A stretch of 64,000 nucleotides of DNA. It comes from Betaproteobacteria bacterium Ga0077526. GTDB lineage: Bacteria; Pseudomonadota; Gammaproteobacteria; Burkholderiales; Ga0077523. A program made the position numbers and the translations under genes. Where the stretch lies: the NCBI GenBank assembly GCA_001464765.1, contig LNDV01000034.1:840671-904670 (forward strand), given 5' to 3'. Numbering within the stretch: the first letter of the stretch is position 1; the number at the start of each line of letters is the position of its first letter. Of the stretch, positions 54,833-64,000 are shown piece by piece. Under the pieces are notes generated by a model, which was given only the letters and a program-made list of their open reading frames with translations, did no database searches and was not told the DNA's origin.

Positions 54833-57499
54833 TCAGGAAGTGGTGGCCTTGCGTCGACGGGTCGCCGGCTTCTCGGCAGGAGCCTTCGCGCCGCCTTCGG
54901 TAGCCGCTGCCGCCGCCTTGCCGCGAGGCGCGAACTCGAACCCCACCTTGCCGTCCCCCCCCCGCACGAGGAAGGCCGAGAACGGCCGGCCCTTCTTGGA
55001 GATGAAGCGGTGCAGGAGATCTGTCCGTCCGGTCTCCAGCAGCTTGCGCATCTGTTCCGGCTCGATCTGCCGCTGCAGGATGATCTTGCCCGACCGGAAG
55101 TCGCAGGACCGACCCGCACCGACGGAACGCTCGCAAACGTACGCCATGCCGTGGTCGTACACGTTGGAACCGCACTTCGGGCAGGCGCCCAGCGTGGTAT
55201 GGCCGCTGAAGTCCACGGCCTCCTGATCGGACCCGTCCGCGTTCGACTGACCGAAGTCGAATTCCGTTGTGCAGTCCTCCTTCATGCGAAGGATCGCGGC
55301 GAACGGCCGGCCCATCTTGCTCCGGAATCCCTGCACGGGCCCGATGCTCTTCTCGCGGATGAGCGTCTCGATCTCCGTGGCTTCCATGCGTCTGCCGGCG
55401 ACCACCTTCCACAGCGAGAAGTCGCATGCCGTGCAGGCGAACTTCTTGTAGTTCTCGACCAGCTTGCCGCCGCACTTGGGGCACGGCTCGGCGAGCGTGG
55501 AGATGGGTTCGTCCGACAGGGTTCCCTTCTTGATGCGATCGACGAGGTCCTCGGTGGTCTCGACGATGTGCTTCATGAACGAGGCACGCTGCAGGCGGCC
55601 CTGCTCCATCTGCTTCAGCTGGTACTCCCACGTCCCCGTGAGTTCCGGGGAGCGCAGCTCGTCGATGCCGAACTTGTTGAGGGCGTACAACAGGTCGAAG
55701 GCCTTCGCCGTCGGCACGAGTTCACGCCCTTCCCGAAGGACATACTCTTCGAGGATGAGGCCTTCGATGATGGCCGCGCGGGTGGCAGGCGTACCGAGAC
55801 CCTTCTCGCTCATGGCAGCCCGGAGTTCCTCGTCTTCCACCAGCTTGCCCGCGCCTTCCATCGCCGACAGAAGCGTCGCTTCGTTGAATCGCGCAGGCGG
55901 CTTGGTCTGATTCGCGATCGACCGCATGTCCAGCGTCTTTGCCTTGCCGTCGGGGCAGGCGGCCAGCAGATCGTCGTCGCCCTGGGCTTCCTTGCCGTAT
56001 ACCTCGAGCCAACCGGGGTTCACGAGGATGCGGCCTTCTGTCTTGAACGGCTCCTCCGCGACACGCGTGATCCGGGTGGTCAGCTGGTACTCGGCCGACG
56101 GATAGAACACCGAGAGGAAGCGCTTGACCACCATGTCATAGAGCTTCATCTCGGGTTCGCTCAGGCTTTTGGGCGTGTCGAGCGTCGGGATGATGGCGAA
56201 GTGGTCCGATACCTTCTCGTTGTTGAAGATCCGCTTGTTCGGGCGAACCCATTCCTGCGCGAGAATCTTGGCGGCAAACGGCGCATAAGGCGTTGCAAGG
56301 CTGGATGTCTCCAACGCCTTGGACTTGCCCTTCGCGCCCTTGCCTGCTCCGCCGGAGAACACCTCGAGGGTCGCCTTCACGGTGGGCATGTAGTCTTCCG
56401 GCAGCGCCCGGGAGTCGGTCCGCGGGTACGTGAGCACCTTGTGCTTCTCGTACAGTGCCTGGGCGATGCTCAGCGTCATCTTTGCGGAGAAACCGAACCG
56501 CCCGTTGGCCTCCCGCTGCAGGCTCGTGAGGTCATACAGAAGCGGTGGCGCCTGCGTCGACGGCTTGGACTCTTCCGTGACGATACCGGGCTTGCCCGTG
56601 CAACGCACCACGATGTCCGCGGCCTTTGCGGCATCCCACAGACGATCCGGACGCAGATCGGGGTCGTCGCTCTTCTTCGTCTTTTCGAAACGCTCGTCGA
56701 ACCACTTGCCGATGTACTCGCCGCCCGCGGCACCGAACGTTCCATGGACTTCCCAGTAGTCCTTGGGACGGAACTGCTTGATGCGCTGCTCGCGCTCCAC
56801 GAGAACGGCGAGGGTCGGAGTCTGCACCCGGCCCACTGTCGTCTTGTAGAAGCCGCCATCCTTCGAATTGAAGGCAGTCATCGCCCGGGTGCCGTTGATG
56901 CCGATCAGCCAGTCGGACTCGCTGCGGCACGCAGCCGCATCCGCCAGCGGAAGCATCGACTCATCGCTCCGCAGGGCGGCGAAGCCGTCCCGGATCGCAG
57001 CCGGCGTCATCGACTGCAGCCACAGCCGTTCGACGGGCTTCGTCGTGCCGGCATGCTGGGCGATGTACCGGAAGATCAGTTCGCCCTCGCGGCCCGCGTC
57101 ACAAGCATTGATGAGCCCGGCGACATCCTTGCGCTTGATGAGGCGGGTCAGGAGCTTGAGACGATCCTCGGTTCTCTCGATGGGTTTCAGGTCGAAATGG
57201 GGCGGAATGACAGGCAGATGGGTGAACGACCACTTGCCGCGCTTGACGTCGTACGCCTCGGGGGCCACGAGTTCGAGAAGGTGACCGATCGCGGAGCAGA
57301 CGAGGAACTCGTCATTCTCGAAATACTCGCCCTGACGGGTGAACCCGCCCAGCGCGCGGGCGATGTCCGCTGCGACGGAGGGCTTCTCGGCGATGATCAG
57401 GCGCTTGCCGTCCTCGGAAACGGGCGCTGCGGCCGCAGTTGCGCGGGCGGTGGTCTTGCGCGCCGCAGCCTTGGGGGCCGCGCGCTTGGTAGCTGGCAT
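54833..57499 (-). CDS. topB: DNA topoisomerase III-type enzyme with extended zinc-finger tail
   Basis: An 888-residue type IA topoisomerase. After an Ala/Lys-rich leader it has the TOPRIM start RLIIAEKPSVAADIARALGG and NACDAGREGELIFRYI, and the active-site tyrosine in KVLTYPRTDSRALPEDY. The C-terminus carries CPKCGG...CTAC and CPKCGSN...CERSVGAGRSCDF metal-binding repeats and several TopoC-like modules (GRPFAAILRMKE, GRPFSAFLVRGG), ending in a basic tail. This long form is common in betaproteobacteria. It relaxes or decatenates single-strand-containing DNA. Confidence 0.93.
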   Translation of the reverse strand: MPATKRAAPKAAARKTTARATAAAAPVSEDGKRLIIAEKPSVAADIARALGGFTRQGEYFENDEFLVCSAIGHLLELVAPEAYDVKRGKWSFTHLPVIPPHFDLKPIERTEDRLKLLTRLIKRKDVAGLINACDAGREGELIFRYIAQHAGTTKPVERLWLQSMTPAAIRDGFAALRSDESMLPLADAAACRSESDWLIGINGTRAMTAFNSKDGGFYKTTVGRVQTPTLAVLVEREQRIKQFRPKDYWEVHGTFGAAGGEYIGKWFDERFEKTKKSDDPDLRPDRLWDAAKAADIVVRCTGKPGIVTEESKPSTQAPPLLYDLTSLQREANGRFGFSAKMTLSIAQALYEKHKVLTYPRTDSRALPEDYMPTVKATLEVFSGGAGKGAKGKSKALETSSLATPYAPFAAKILAQEWVRPNKRIFNNEKVSDHFAIIPTLDTPKSLSEPEMKLYDMVVKRFLSVFYPSAEYQLTTRITRVAEEPFKTEGRILVNPGWLEVYGKEAQGDDDLLAACPDGKAKTLDMRSIANQTKPPARFNEATLLSAMEGAGKLVEDEELRAAMSEKGLGTPATRAAIIEGLILEEYVLREGRELVPTAKAFDLLYALNKFGIDELRSPELTGTWEYQLKQMEQGRLQRASFMKHIVETTEDLVDRIKKGTLSDEPISTLAEPCPKCGGKLVENYKKFACTACDFSLWKVVAGRRMEATEIETLIREKSIGPVQGFRSKMGRPFAAILRMKEDCTTEFDFGQSNADGSDQEAVDFSGHTTLGACPKCGSNVYDHGMAYVCERSVGAGRSCDFRSGKIILQRQIEPEQMRKLLETGRTDLLHRFISKKGRPFSAFLVRGGDGKVGFEFAPRGKAAAAATEGGAKAPAEKPATRRRKATTS

Positions 57500-57636
57500 C
57501 GATGAGACTCGTGTTTGGGCGGTGCAAAAAGGCCGCGAATGATAAGGGCGTCAAAAAGCCCTGTGCAAGTGACGGTACGGAAGCGACGATCCTGAGTCAC
57601 TGTCGCACGACCGGCCTGCCGGTGTCATGCGGAACG

Positions 57637-58734
57637 TCAACGGACGCGTTCGAACCGACCCCCTGCAAGCGAAGCGACCGCACCCGACAGCTCGAGTTCC
57701 AGCAGCCGGGCCGTGATGGCATCGATAGGCAGCCCGGTGCGGGCGGCCAGCGTCTCGATGTCGCAGGGATCGAAGCCCATCGCAACCAGAACAACATCGT
57801 CGACTTCGTCCGGCTCGGGCTCAGGCGCTAGCGCAGGTGCCCCTGGCCAGCGCAGCTCTTCGAAGACATCTTCAGCGGATTCAACGAGCTTTGCACCCTG
57901 CTTGATCAGCGCATGGCAGCCTTTCGACAGGGGCGAATGGATGGAGCCCGGTATCGCAAACACATCACGACCCTGTTCGCCGGCGTGCTTCGCCGTGCCC
58001 AGAGAGCCACTCCTCAACGCCGCTTCGACGACGAGCACGCCGCGGCTGAGGGCGCTGATGATGCGATTCCGGCGAGGAAAGTTCGCACTGGCGGCGCGCG
58101 TCCCGAGGGGAAACTCCGACACGATGGTGCCCTGATCGGCGATGCGGTGGGCCAGATCGCGGTGCCGGGAGGGATAGACGATGTCCGCGCCGGTCCCGAC
58201 CACGGCGACCGTGCTTCCCTGGCCCAGCAGTCCGCCCTCGTGCGCAGCCGCGTCGATGCCGATGGCAAGTCCGCTGATGATGGTCAGCCCGCCGTTACTC
58301 AGCGATCGGGCGAAGCTGCGGGCGGTATCGAGACCCGAGGCCGTCGCATTACGGCTGCCGACGATGGCGATGCCGGGTCGCGTCAGCAGGTCGATCCTGC
58401 CCAGCACATAGAGAACGCTTGGGGGGTCGGAAATCTCGAGCAGCGCGGGCGGGTAGCCAGTGTCGGCCAGGGTCACGATCGATCGCCCGGGCTGAGAGGC
58501 CCAGGCCAAGGCGGCCGCGACGGCATCCGGATCGGCACCCTTGCGCCAGGCTTCTCGCGCCTGGGCAGTGGGGAGTTCGGGGGAGATGGTGCTGAACGGG
58601 GCGGCGAGGGCGGCGCCGGGCGACCCGTGCTGCTTTAGCAGGCGCCGCTGCGTGACAGGCCCCACCCCGGGGACCAGGGTGAGGCGGAGCCAATCCTCCA
58701 GCCAGGAATCCGGCAGAGCCGAAGAAGCTGTCAC
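57637..58734 (-). CDS. dprA: DNA-processing protein DprA (Smf)
   Basis: A 365-residue protein that loads RecA on incoming single-stranded DNA in transformation. The Rossmann core has VGSRNATASGLDTARSFARS, ISGLAIGIDAAAHEG, GTGADIVYP, NFPRRNRIISALSRGVLVVE and GSLGTAKHAGEQGRDVFAIP. N-terminal helix-hairpin-helix-like and C-terminal winged-helix regions flank it. The start is GTG 58734, four bases after the LysM gene stop; topB follows on the same strand. Confidence 0.95.
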   Translation of the reverse strand: MTASSALPDSWLEDWLRLTLVPGVGPVTQRRLLKQHGSPGAALAAPFSTISPELPTAQAREAWRKGADPDAVAAALAWASQPGRSIVTLADTGYPPALLEISDPPSVLYVLGRIDLLTRPGIAIVGSRNATASGLDTARSFARSLSNGGLTIISGLAIGIDAAAHEGGLLGQGSTVAVVGTGADIVYPSRHRDLAHRIADQGTIVSEFPLGTRAASANFPRRNRIISALSRGVLVVEAALRSGSLGTAKHAGEQGRDVFAIPGSIHSPLSKGCHALIKQGAKLVESAEDVFEELRWPGAPALAPEPEPDEVDDVVLVAMGFDPCDIETLAARTGLPIDAITARLLELELSGAVASLAGGRFERVR

Positions 58735-58738
58735 GCGC

Positions 58739-59902
58739 TCAGGGCGCGCGCACGAGATCCCGCAGGTTCACCGAGCGCGTCGTATTCATGATGAGAGCGT
58801 AGGAGACCTTCTCGAACACGCGGAACACGAACGCCGTGCCGTAGCGTTCTTCCGGGGTCAGAACGGTTTCCAGTTCCTTTTCATCCCGGTACTCGGAGTT
58901 CACCGACCGGACCTGTCGCCGATTGTCCTCATTGGACGTGCTGGAAGGCAGCCGGCGCGGCGTGACGAACCGGCCAGCCCGATGCAGGGCAAACACATGG
59001 CCGGGCTCGATGCCGTTCCGGGCCCCGAGATTGACGACGATGATCTGGTACTGGCCGATCTCGGACACAGCGGTATCGGGTGCCGAAATCACGATGCCCT
59101 GAGCGGTGCTGGCGGGCGAGCGCGGCGCGTACGCGAGAATGTCCGACGGCGGCGCCTCGACCAGGCGATCCCCCACACCGATTTCCAGTCGGGATCGCAG
59201 TACTCGCATCGTGGTGACATCACCGGATTCCTGCAACTGCACGTCGCCCAGGTACAGGACCTCATAACCCAGCTCTTCTCCGGATACGGGGTCCACCAGA
59301 ACCTTGCTTCGACGGTACACCTGCCAGATGGGTGGTGCGCCGGGTGGCACGCCCTTCACGTAGACGGAATCACCCTGGCTTGCGAGAACCCGGCTTTCCG
59401 GCGCGGCGACGATGCGAGGCGCGCTCGTGAACTGATCGACCGACACGATCAGCGGTCGGTTCAGGAACGGCTCGATCGTGGACGACGGAATACTGGAAAT
59501 GGCGGCGGCGGTCAGCTGCTGAGCGCGGACCTTCGGCTTCAGCTTGACCGTGCTGCCCACGCTCGTTCCCTGGGACGCCTCGGCCAGACCGCCCGTACCG
59601 TCGCCTTCCAGGCGCAGACGCGCCATCCCGCCGGAGCGGTCGAGCAGGATCACGTTGCCGGGGTAGATCAGGTGCGGATTCCTCACCTGATCCTTGTTCA
59701 TGCCCCACACGTCGGGCCAGCGCCAGGGATCCTTGAGGAACCGCTTGGAGATCCCCCAGAGGGTGTCGCCCTTGACCACCACATGGCGCTCCGGAGGGTT
59801 GTCCACCAGCTCCGGTCCCTGGGCTTCCTCGGCTTGCAAAGGCGCGACGAGGCCGCCAACTAACGTTAGCCCCGCAAGCGTCGATATGATTGAATGGCGC
59901 AT
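58739..59902 (-). CDS. Secreted LysM-domain protein
   Basis: A 387-residue protein with a signal peptide (MRHSIISTLAGLTLVGGLVA), then a LysM domain near residues 40-95: VVVKGDTLWGISKRFLKDPW, then NKDQVRNPHLIYPGNVILL. LysM binds peptidoglycan. The remaining 290 residues are beta-rich with repeated basic segments and no enzyme motif I recognise. ATG 59902 is chosen over the upstream ATG at 60013 since it precedes the signal peptide. Genes of this type lie before dprA in many betaproteobacteria. It is divergent from def. Confidence 0.85.
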   Translation of the reverse strand: MRHSIISTLAGLTLVGGLVAPLQAEEAQGPELVDNPPERHVVVKGDTLWGISKRFLKDPWRWPDVWGMNKDQVRNPHLIYPGNVILLDRSGGMARLRLEGDGTGGLAEASQGTSVGSTVKLKPKVRAQQLTAAAISSIPSSTIEPFLNRPLIVSVDQFTSAPRIVAAPESRVLASQGDSVYVKGVPPGAPPIWQVYRRSKVLVDPVSGEELGYEVLYLGDVQLQESGDVTTMRVLRSRLEIGVGDRLVEAPPSDILAYAPRSPASTAQGIVISAPDTAVSEIGQYQIIVVNLGARNGIEPGHVFALHRAGRFVTPRRLPSSTSNEDNRRQVRSVNSEYRDEKELETVLTPEERYGTAFVFRVFEKVSYALIMNTTRSVNLRDLVRAP

Positions 59903-60015
59903 CTCAGCCCCCAGACGGGTCCAAGGAAAATCGCGGAGGCCCCGTAGAGGTCGCCGCAATTTACCTATATTCTGGTTGAGATTCTGAGCGTAATTCTCTA
60001 AGTTAGCAAGCATTT

Positions 60016-60519
60016 ATGGCAATCCTGACAATTCTTCAGTACCCGGATCCCAGGCTGCACCGCGTCGCTGCGCCGGTCGATCGCTTCGATGAGGAGCTAC
60101 AACGGCTCATTCGGGACATGGCTGAAACGATGTATGCATCCAACGGTATCGGTCTCGCCGCGACCCAGGTGGATGTCCATAGGCAGCTCATCGTGATCGA
60201 CACCTCGGAATCCAGGGACCAGCTCCGGGTCTTCATCAATCCGGAGATCCAGGACAGCCGGGGCGAATCGGAACTCGAGGAGGGGTGTTTGTCCGTTCCC
60301 GGCATCTATGATCGTGTGCCCCGGTTCGACTGGATTCGTGGGCGGGCCTGGGATGCCGCCGGCCGCGAGTACGGGTTCGAGGCGCAGGGACTGGAAGCCC
60401 TGTGCATCCAGCACGAGATGGATCACCTCAAGGGACGCGTGTTCGTCGATTACCTGTCGCGACTCAAGCAGACGCGCATCGTCGCGAAACTGCGCAAGCA
60501 GCAACGCCGGGCCGGCTGA
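60016..60519 (+). CDS. def: Peptide deformylase
   Basis: A 167-residue metalloenzyme that removes the formyl group from new proteins. The three motifs are present: GIGLAATQVD, EEGCLSVPG and QHEMDHLKG, the latter with the two histidine ligands. It starts MAILTILQYPDPRLHRVA, the standard N-terminus. It is followed by fmt after 17 bases, so formylation and deformylation enzymes are made together. Confidence 0.97.
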   Translation: MAILTILQYPDPRLHRVAAPVDRFDEELQRLIRDMAETMYASNGIGLAATQVDVHRQLIVIDTSESRDQLRVFINPEIQDSRGESELEEGCLSVPGIYDRVPRFDWIRGRAWDAAGREYGFEAQGLEALCIQHEMDHLKGRVFVDYLSRLKQTRIVAKLRKQQRRAG

Positions 60520-60536
60520 TCCCGGCAGCCGACACC

Positions 60537-61484
60537 GTGCGTCTCATCTTCGCGGGCACCCCGCGCTTCGCGGCTGCCGCGCTGGAAGCCATCGTGGCGG
60601 CCGGACATGAAGTCCCTCTGGTACTGACGCAGCCGGACCGCCCGGCCGGCCGCGGGCTCAAGACGCTCCACAGCGACGTCAAGCAGGTGGCCCTCGCCCA
60701 TGGCCTCACCGTCGCGCAACCCCCCACCCTGAAGGACGAAGCCGCCGTGGCGGCACTTGCCGAAGTGGGGGCGAAGACGATGGTCGTGGCGGCCTACGGG
60801 CTGATCCTCCCGCCCAAAGTCCTCCAGCTGTTTCCCCTGGGCTGCCTCAATATTCATGCGTCGCTCCTGCCCCGCTGGCGCGGCGCGGCTCCCATCCAGC
60901 GCGCGATCCTCGCCGGGGATGAACGAACGGGCATCAGCATCATGCAGATGGAGGCGGGTCTCGACACGGGGCCCGTGCTCACTGAGCACGTCGAGCCGAT
61001 CCGGGACGACGACACCGGTGCCACTCTCCTGGAGCGCCTCACCCGACTCGGTGCCACATCGATCGTCGAGGCTCTCGCGCGGCTGGAATCAGGGGCGCTC
61101 GCCGCGATTCCGCAGGATGATCGTCTGGCTTGCTACGCCGCGAAGATCTCCCGGGAGGACGCCGTAGTGGACTGGTCCCGTCCCGCGGTGGAGGTCGGGC
61201 GCGTGATCCGCACGTTCGACCCGGCCCCCGGTGCGACGGGCGAGATCCGGAGCACCGTCCTCAAGTTGTTCCGGGCCCGCGTGGCGTCGGCGGGTTCCCG
61301 CGCGGAGCCAGGCACGGTCATCGAGGTCGGACGCGAGTTCGTCCGCGTGTCTTGCGGCGAGGGCAGCGCTCTGGACGTAGCGGAACTGCAGCGCCCTGGC
61401 GGCAAACGGTTGCCTGCGCGGGAGTTCCTCGCCGGCTTTCCGATCGCCGCCGGCGAGCGGTTCGCGCCCCGCCCCCCTCGCTGA
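60537..61484 (+). CDS. fmt: Methionyl-tRNA formyltransferase
   Basis: A 315-residue enzyme that formylates initiator Met-tRNA using 10-formyl-tetrahydrofolate. It starts at GTG 60537 (VRLIFAGTPRFAAAALEAIV) and has the formyl-folate motif NIHASLLPRWRGAAPIQRAI. The C-terminal tRNA-binding domain is complete. It lies between def and rsmB, an arrangement widely conserved. Confidence 0.96.
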   Translation: MRLIFAGTPRFAAAALEAIVAAGHEVPLVLTQPDRPAGRGLKTLHSDVKQVALAHGLTVAQPPTLKDEAAVAALAEVGAKTMVVAAYGLILPPKVLQLFPLGCLNIHASLLPRWRGAAPIQRAILAGDERTGISIMQMEAGLDTGPVLTEHVEPIRDDDTGATLLERLTRLGATSIVEALARLESGALAAIPQDDRLACYAAKISREDAVVDWSRPAVEVGRVIRTFDPAPGATGEIRSTVLKLFRARVASAGSRAEPGTVIEVGREFVRVSCGEGSALDVAELQRPGGKRLPAREFLAGFPIAAGERFAPRPPR

Positions 61485-61489
61485 CTCCC

Positions 61490-62764
61490 ATGTTCCAGGC
61501 TCAGGCACTCGCCGCGGAGCTGATCGCGGACGTTCTCGCCGGTCGTAGTCTCCGGGAGGAACGGCTGCGGGATGCGACGAAGACTCTTTCCTCCCAGGCT
61601 GGCCAGCTCCGAGACCTGACGCTCGGGACGCTGCGCTGGCTGGGTCAGCTGCGTGCGCTGACGGCACAGCTCGCCACGCGGGGCATCGCGGACCCGCGGC
61701 TCGAAGCGCTTCTGTGTGTTGCGCTGCACCAGTTGCTGCAGGACAGGACGGCGCCCCATGCGGTTGTGGACCACGCGGTCCAGGCAGCGAGGCACCTTGG
61801 TCATGGGCAGGCCGCCGGGTTCGTGAATGCGGCTTTGCGACGCTTTCTGCGAGAGCGCGTGCCCCTCACCGCCAAGTCGGTGAGCACGGTGGAAGGCCGG
61901 TGGTCCCATCCCGAGTGGTGGGTGCGAGTTCTGGAAAAGCACTACGGTGACGCCGCGGCGGGCATCCTCGAGGCTGGACTGGGTCACCCGCCGATGACGC
62001 TGCGGGTGAACCGAGGCCGAGGGACCCGCGACGGGTACCTGGCCGATCTCACGGCCCGTGGCATCGCCGCCCGGGTCGTGGGCCCGGACGCGATCACGCT
62101 CGAAAAACCGATGCCGGTCTCGGCGCTGCCCGGTTACGAGGAAGGCAAGGTCACGATCCAGGACGCCGGTGCCCAGTGGGCGGCGCGACTTCTGGACCTC
62201 GCGCCCGGCCAGCGCGTGCTCGATGCCTGCGCGGCGCCCGGCGGCAAGACCGGCCACCTGCTCGAGTCCTGTGACATCGATCTCACGGCCCTGGATGCCG
62301 ACGCGGCCAGATTGCCTGCCGTCTCCCGGGGGCTCGACAGGCTCGGCCTGAGCGCCGCCGTCCGTCAGGCCGATGCCTCGCAGCCCGGGCGCTGGTGGGA
62401 CGGCCGCCCCTTCGATCGGGTGCTTCTGGACGCTCCGTGTTCCGCCTCCGGGATCGTTCGTCGTCACCCCGACGCCAAGTGGCTGCGGCGCCCGGAGGAT
62501 ATCGCCCGCTTCGCGAAGCAGCAGCTCGCCCTCCTGCAGGCGCTTTGGCAGGTTCTCGCCCCGGGTGGTAAATTGCTCTACGTCACCTGCTCCGTGTTTC
62601 CCGGGGAGAATGCCGGTGTCGTTGCGAGTTTCCTCGAACTCACGACCGATGTCAGGCGTCTACCTCTTCCGGATGACTTTCCAGGCCGCGACGGGCAACT
62701 GCTCCCGGACACCACCCACGATGGTTTCTTTTACGCACTGCTGGAAAGGTCCCGGCTTCCGTAG
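61490..62764 (+). CDS. rsmB: 16S rRNA (cytosine967-C5)-methyltransferase
   Basis: A 424-residue enzyme. An N-terminal NusB-like RNA-binding domain (residues 1-130) precedes the methyltransferase domain with SAM site VLDACAAPGGKTGHLLE and the two catalytic cysteines in LLDAPCSASGIVRRHPD and LLYVTCSVFPGEN. It methylates C967 of 16S rRNA. ATG 61490 lies five bases after the fmt stop. Confidence 0.95.
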   Translation: MFQAQALAAELIADVLAGRSLREERLRDATKTLSSQAGQLRDLTLGTLRWLGQLRALTAQLATRGIADPRLEALLCVALHQLLQDRTAPHAVVDHAVQAARHLGHGQAAGFVNAALRRFLRERVPLTAKSVSTVEGRWSHPEWWVRVLEKHYGDAAAGILEAGLGHPPMTLRVNRGRGTRDGYLADLTARGIAARVVGPDAITLEKPMPVSALPGYEEGKVTIQDAGAQWAARLLDLAPGQRVLDACAAPGGKTGHLLESCDIDLTALDADAARLPAVSRGLDRLGLSAAVRQADASQPGRWWDGRPFDRVLLDAPCSASGIVRRHPDAKWLRRPEDIARFAKQQLALLQALWQVLAPGGKLLYVTCSVFPGENAGVVASFLELTTDVRRLPLPDDFPGRDGQLLPDTTHDGFFYALLERSRLP

Positions 62765-63314
62765 CCTCGCCGTCCTTCTTGCGGCGTGGCTGCTGTTTGT
62801 CCGGGTAGGCGTTGCCAGCGAGCCTGCCATCCACGTCCGATCCGCCGACATTACCGCGTCAGCCGACGGCGTCCTCCTCGACGCGAACTTCCAGATCGAT
62901 CTCGGCGATACCCTCGAGGAGGCGCTGGCGAAGGGCCTGTCGCTGCACTTCGTCGCGGAATTCGATCTCATCTACGAACGCTGGTATCTGCTCAATCTGT
63001 GGAACCAGAACATCGCGTCCTTCGAGCAGCGCTACCGGCTCAACTACAACGCGCTCACGCGCCAGTACCGGCTGACCATCGGGGCGCTCACGCAGAACGT
63101 GGAGACGTTGCAGGACGCGCTCCAGATCATGGCGAAGATCCGCAGTCAGGTCATCGCCGGCCGTGACGATCTGAAGGCCGGTCAGGTCTACACCGCGCAA
63201 CTGCGCCTGCGGCTCGATCCCAAGCAGCTTCCGAAACCTTTCCAGATCAGTTCGCTCGGTTCCAAGTCCTGGAACCTGTCGTCCGACTGGTACCGCTGGA
63301 CCGTGAAACCATGA
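62721..63314 (+). CDS. DUF4390-family secreted protein
   Basis: A 197-residue protein overlapping the rsmB end by 44 bases. An N-terminal hydrophobic signal (FRSLAVLLAAWLLFVRVGVA) precedes a domain with LLDANFQIDLGDTLEEALAK, LHFVAEFDLIYERWYLLNLW, and a C-terminal LSSDWYRW. This matches the DUF4390 family encoded beside rsmB and the ntrY kinase in betaproteobacteria. The function is unknown. The following kinase gene overlaps its stop by four bases. Confidence 0.85.
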   Translation: MVSFTHCWKGPGFRSLAVLLAAWLLFVRVGVASEPAIHVRSADITASADGVLLDANFQIDLGDTLEEALAKGLSLHFVAEFDLIYERWYLLNLWNQNIASFEQRYRLNYNALTRQYRLTIGALTQNVETLQDALQIMAKIRSQVIAGRDDLKAGQVYTAQLRLRLDPKQLPKPFQISSLGSKSWNLSSDWYRWTVKP

Positions 63315-64000
63315 CCTCGCGCGCGTGGCGCTGGCAGGCCGCCCTGTCCACGCGAGGGGGGCGGGTGCTCACGGGCGGCGTGATCCTCTGCGGCGCCGTG
63401 CTCATCTACGTGCTGTCCGCTGCCAGCGGCGATACGCCGCAGTTCGCCTCGGACATCGTCTGGCTGCTCGGCGCGGGCGTGGGCGTGGTGCTGCTCCTGA
63501 TGACGCTCGCGGGTTACCAGCTGGTGCTGCTGCGGCGGCGCCTGCGCCAGCGCATCTTCGGCTCCAAGCTCACGCTGCGGCTCGTGCTGCTGTTTGCACT
63601 GGTGGCGCTGCTGCCAGGCGTGCTCGTCTACGCGGTTTCCGTCCAGTTCCTCACCCGATCCATCGATACCTGGTTCGACATCCGCGTGGAAAAGGCGCTC
63701 GAGGGCGGCCTCGCCCTGGGCCGCAACACGCTCGATTCGATGCTGCGCGACCTGAGGGTGAAGGCCGATGCGATGGCGCTGTCGCTCGCCGATCAGTCGT
63801 CGCAGCAGCAACGCCAGGCCATCAATGCGATGCGCGAGCAGGCGGCCGTGCAGGAAGCGGCGCTGTTCGACAAGGCGGGCAACGTGCGCGCGTTCGCGAG
63901 CGAAGGCAAGGATTTGCTGGCCCCGCGAATGCTGACCGGCGAGATGCTGCAGAACCTGCGCCTGCATCAGACGTTCGCCCGCCTGCTTTCAGACCCCGAG
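63311..64000 (+). CDS. NtrY-type sensor histidine kinase (3' end outside window)
   Basis: The first 230 residues of a membrane sensor kinase. Membrane helices near residues 18-40, 50-75 and 90-112 are seen, with a periplasmic/extracytoplasmic region beginning SVQFLTRSIDTWFDIRVEKA, LEGGLALGRNTLDSMLRDLR. This segment is typical of the NtrY/YkoH-like group next to rsmB. The HAMP, PAS and kinase domains should lie beyond the window edge, probably with an NtrX-type regulator after it. It starts at ATG 63311 inside the DUF4390 stop (ATGA). Confidence 0.8.
   Translation, partial: MTSRAWRWQAALSTRGGRVLTGGVILCGAVLIYVLSAASGDTPQFASDIVWLLGAGVGVVLLLMTLAGYQLVLLRRRLRQRIFGSKLTLRLVLLFALVALLPGVLVYAVSVQFLTRSIDTWFDIRVEKALEGGLALGRNTLDSMLRDLRVKADAMALSLADQSSQQQRQAINAMREQAAVQEAALFDKAGNVRAFASEGKDLLAPRMLTGEMLQNLRLHQTFARLLSDPE

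Noticed and set aside
55010..57505. Long plus-strand open frame opposite topB
   Set aside because: Topoisomerase motifs are clear on the minus strand; the plus-strand frame is a codon-bias shadow.

Overview
The window is about 64 kb of high-GC DNA carrying the replication-origin region of a betaproteobacterial chromosome. Gene order supports this. On the minus strand, reading leftward from about 49.5 kb, lie rpmH, rnpA, yidD, yidC, mnmE, mnmG, rsmG, parA, parB and atpIBEFHAGDC. On the plus strand lie dnaA, dnaN and gyrB. To the right are topB, dprA and a LysM gene (minus), then def, fmt, rsmB, a DUF4390 gene and an ntrY-type kinase (plus). Bug-family and Liv-type solute receptors and a PEP-CTERM protein also fit Betaproteobacteria. 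The species cannot be named from the sequence alone.

Layout. 0-9 kb: solute receptors (two Liv-type, one Bug-type), a minus-strand four-gene group (unknown protein, YpfJ-like zinc metallopeptidase, Bug receptor, receiver-like cREC protein), a sialate-lyase-type aldolase and a PhyH dioxygenase. 8.6-12.7 kb: a chemoreceptor ending in a PilZ domain, a carotenoid-hydratase (crtC) remnant, and a phosphate-type porin behind a three-repeat Pho box. 12.7-22.7 kb: an accessory zone with a RHH/ParE-type toxin-antitoxin pair, a PEP-CTERM protein, small membrane proteins, a flavin monooxygenase, lipoproteins with TPR/Sel1 repeats, decayed gene pieces, and most of a seven-copy family of same-orientation dispersed repeats. 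22.7-31.5 kb: a tightly packed minus-strand operon encoding a complete Liv-type ABC importer, an M20 hydrolase, a fused MdcD/MdcE-like carboxyltransferase and a malonyl-CoA synthetase-type ligase. 31.6-34.3 kb: an agmatinase-family ureohydrolase and a GMC oxidoreductase. 34.3-64 kb: the conserved ATP synthase, partition, origin, replication and translation core.

The main items for follow-up are: (1) a MITE-like repeat family of about 185 bp with imperfect terminal inverted repeats, all seven copies in one orientation, with copies abutting broken genes and two full copies bracketing the toxin-antitoxin pair; (2) the Liv/M20/MdcDE/MatB operon, which looks like an uptake and degradation route for a malonate-releasing substrate; (3) a 37-bp near-perfect palindrome upstream of the toxin-antitoxin operon; (4) an apparent CTG start for rnpA inside the rpmH stop. 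No tRNA, rRNA, CRISPR array, prophage or intact transposase was seen.
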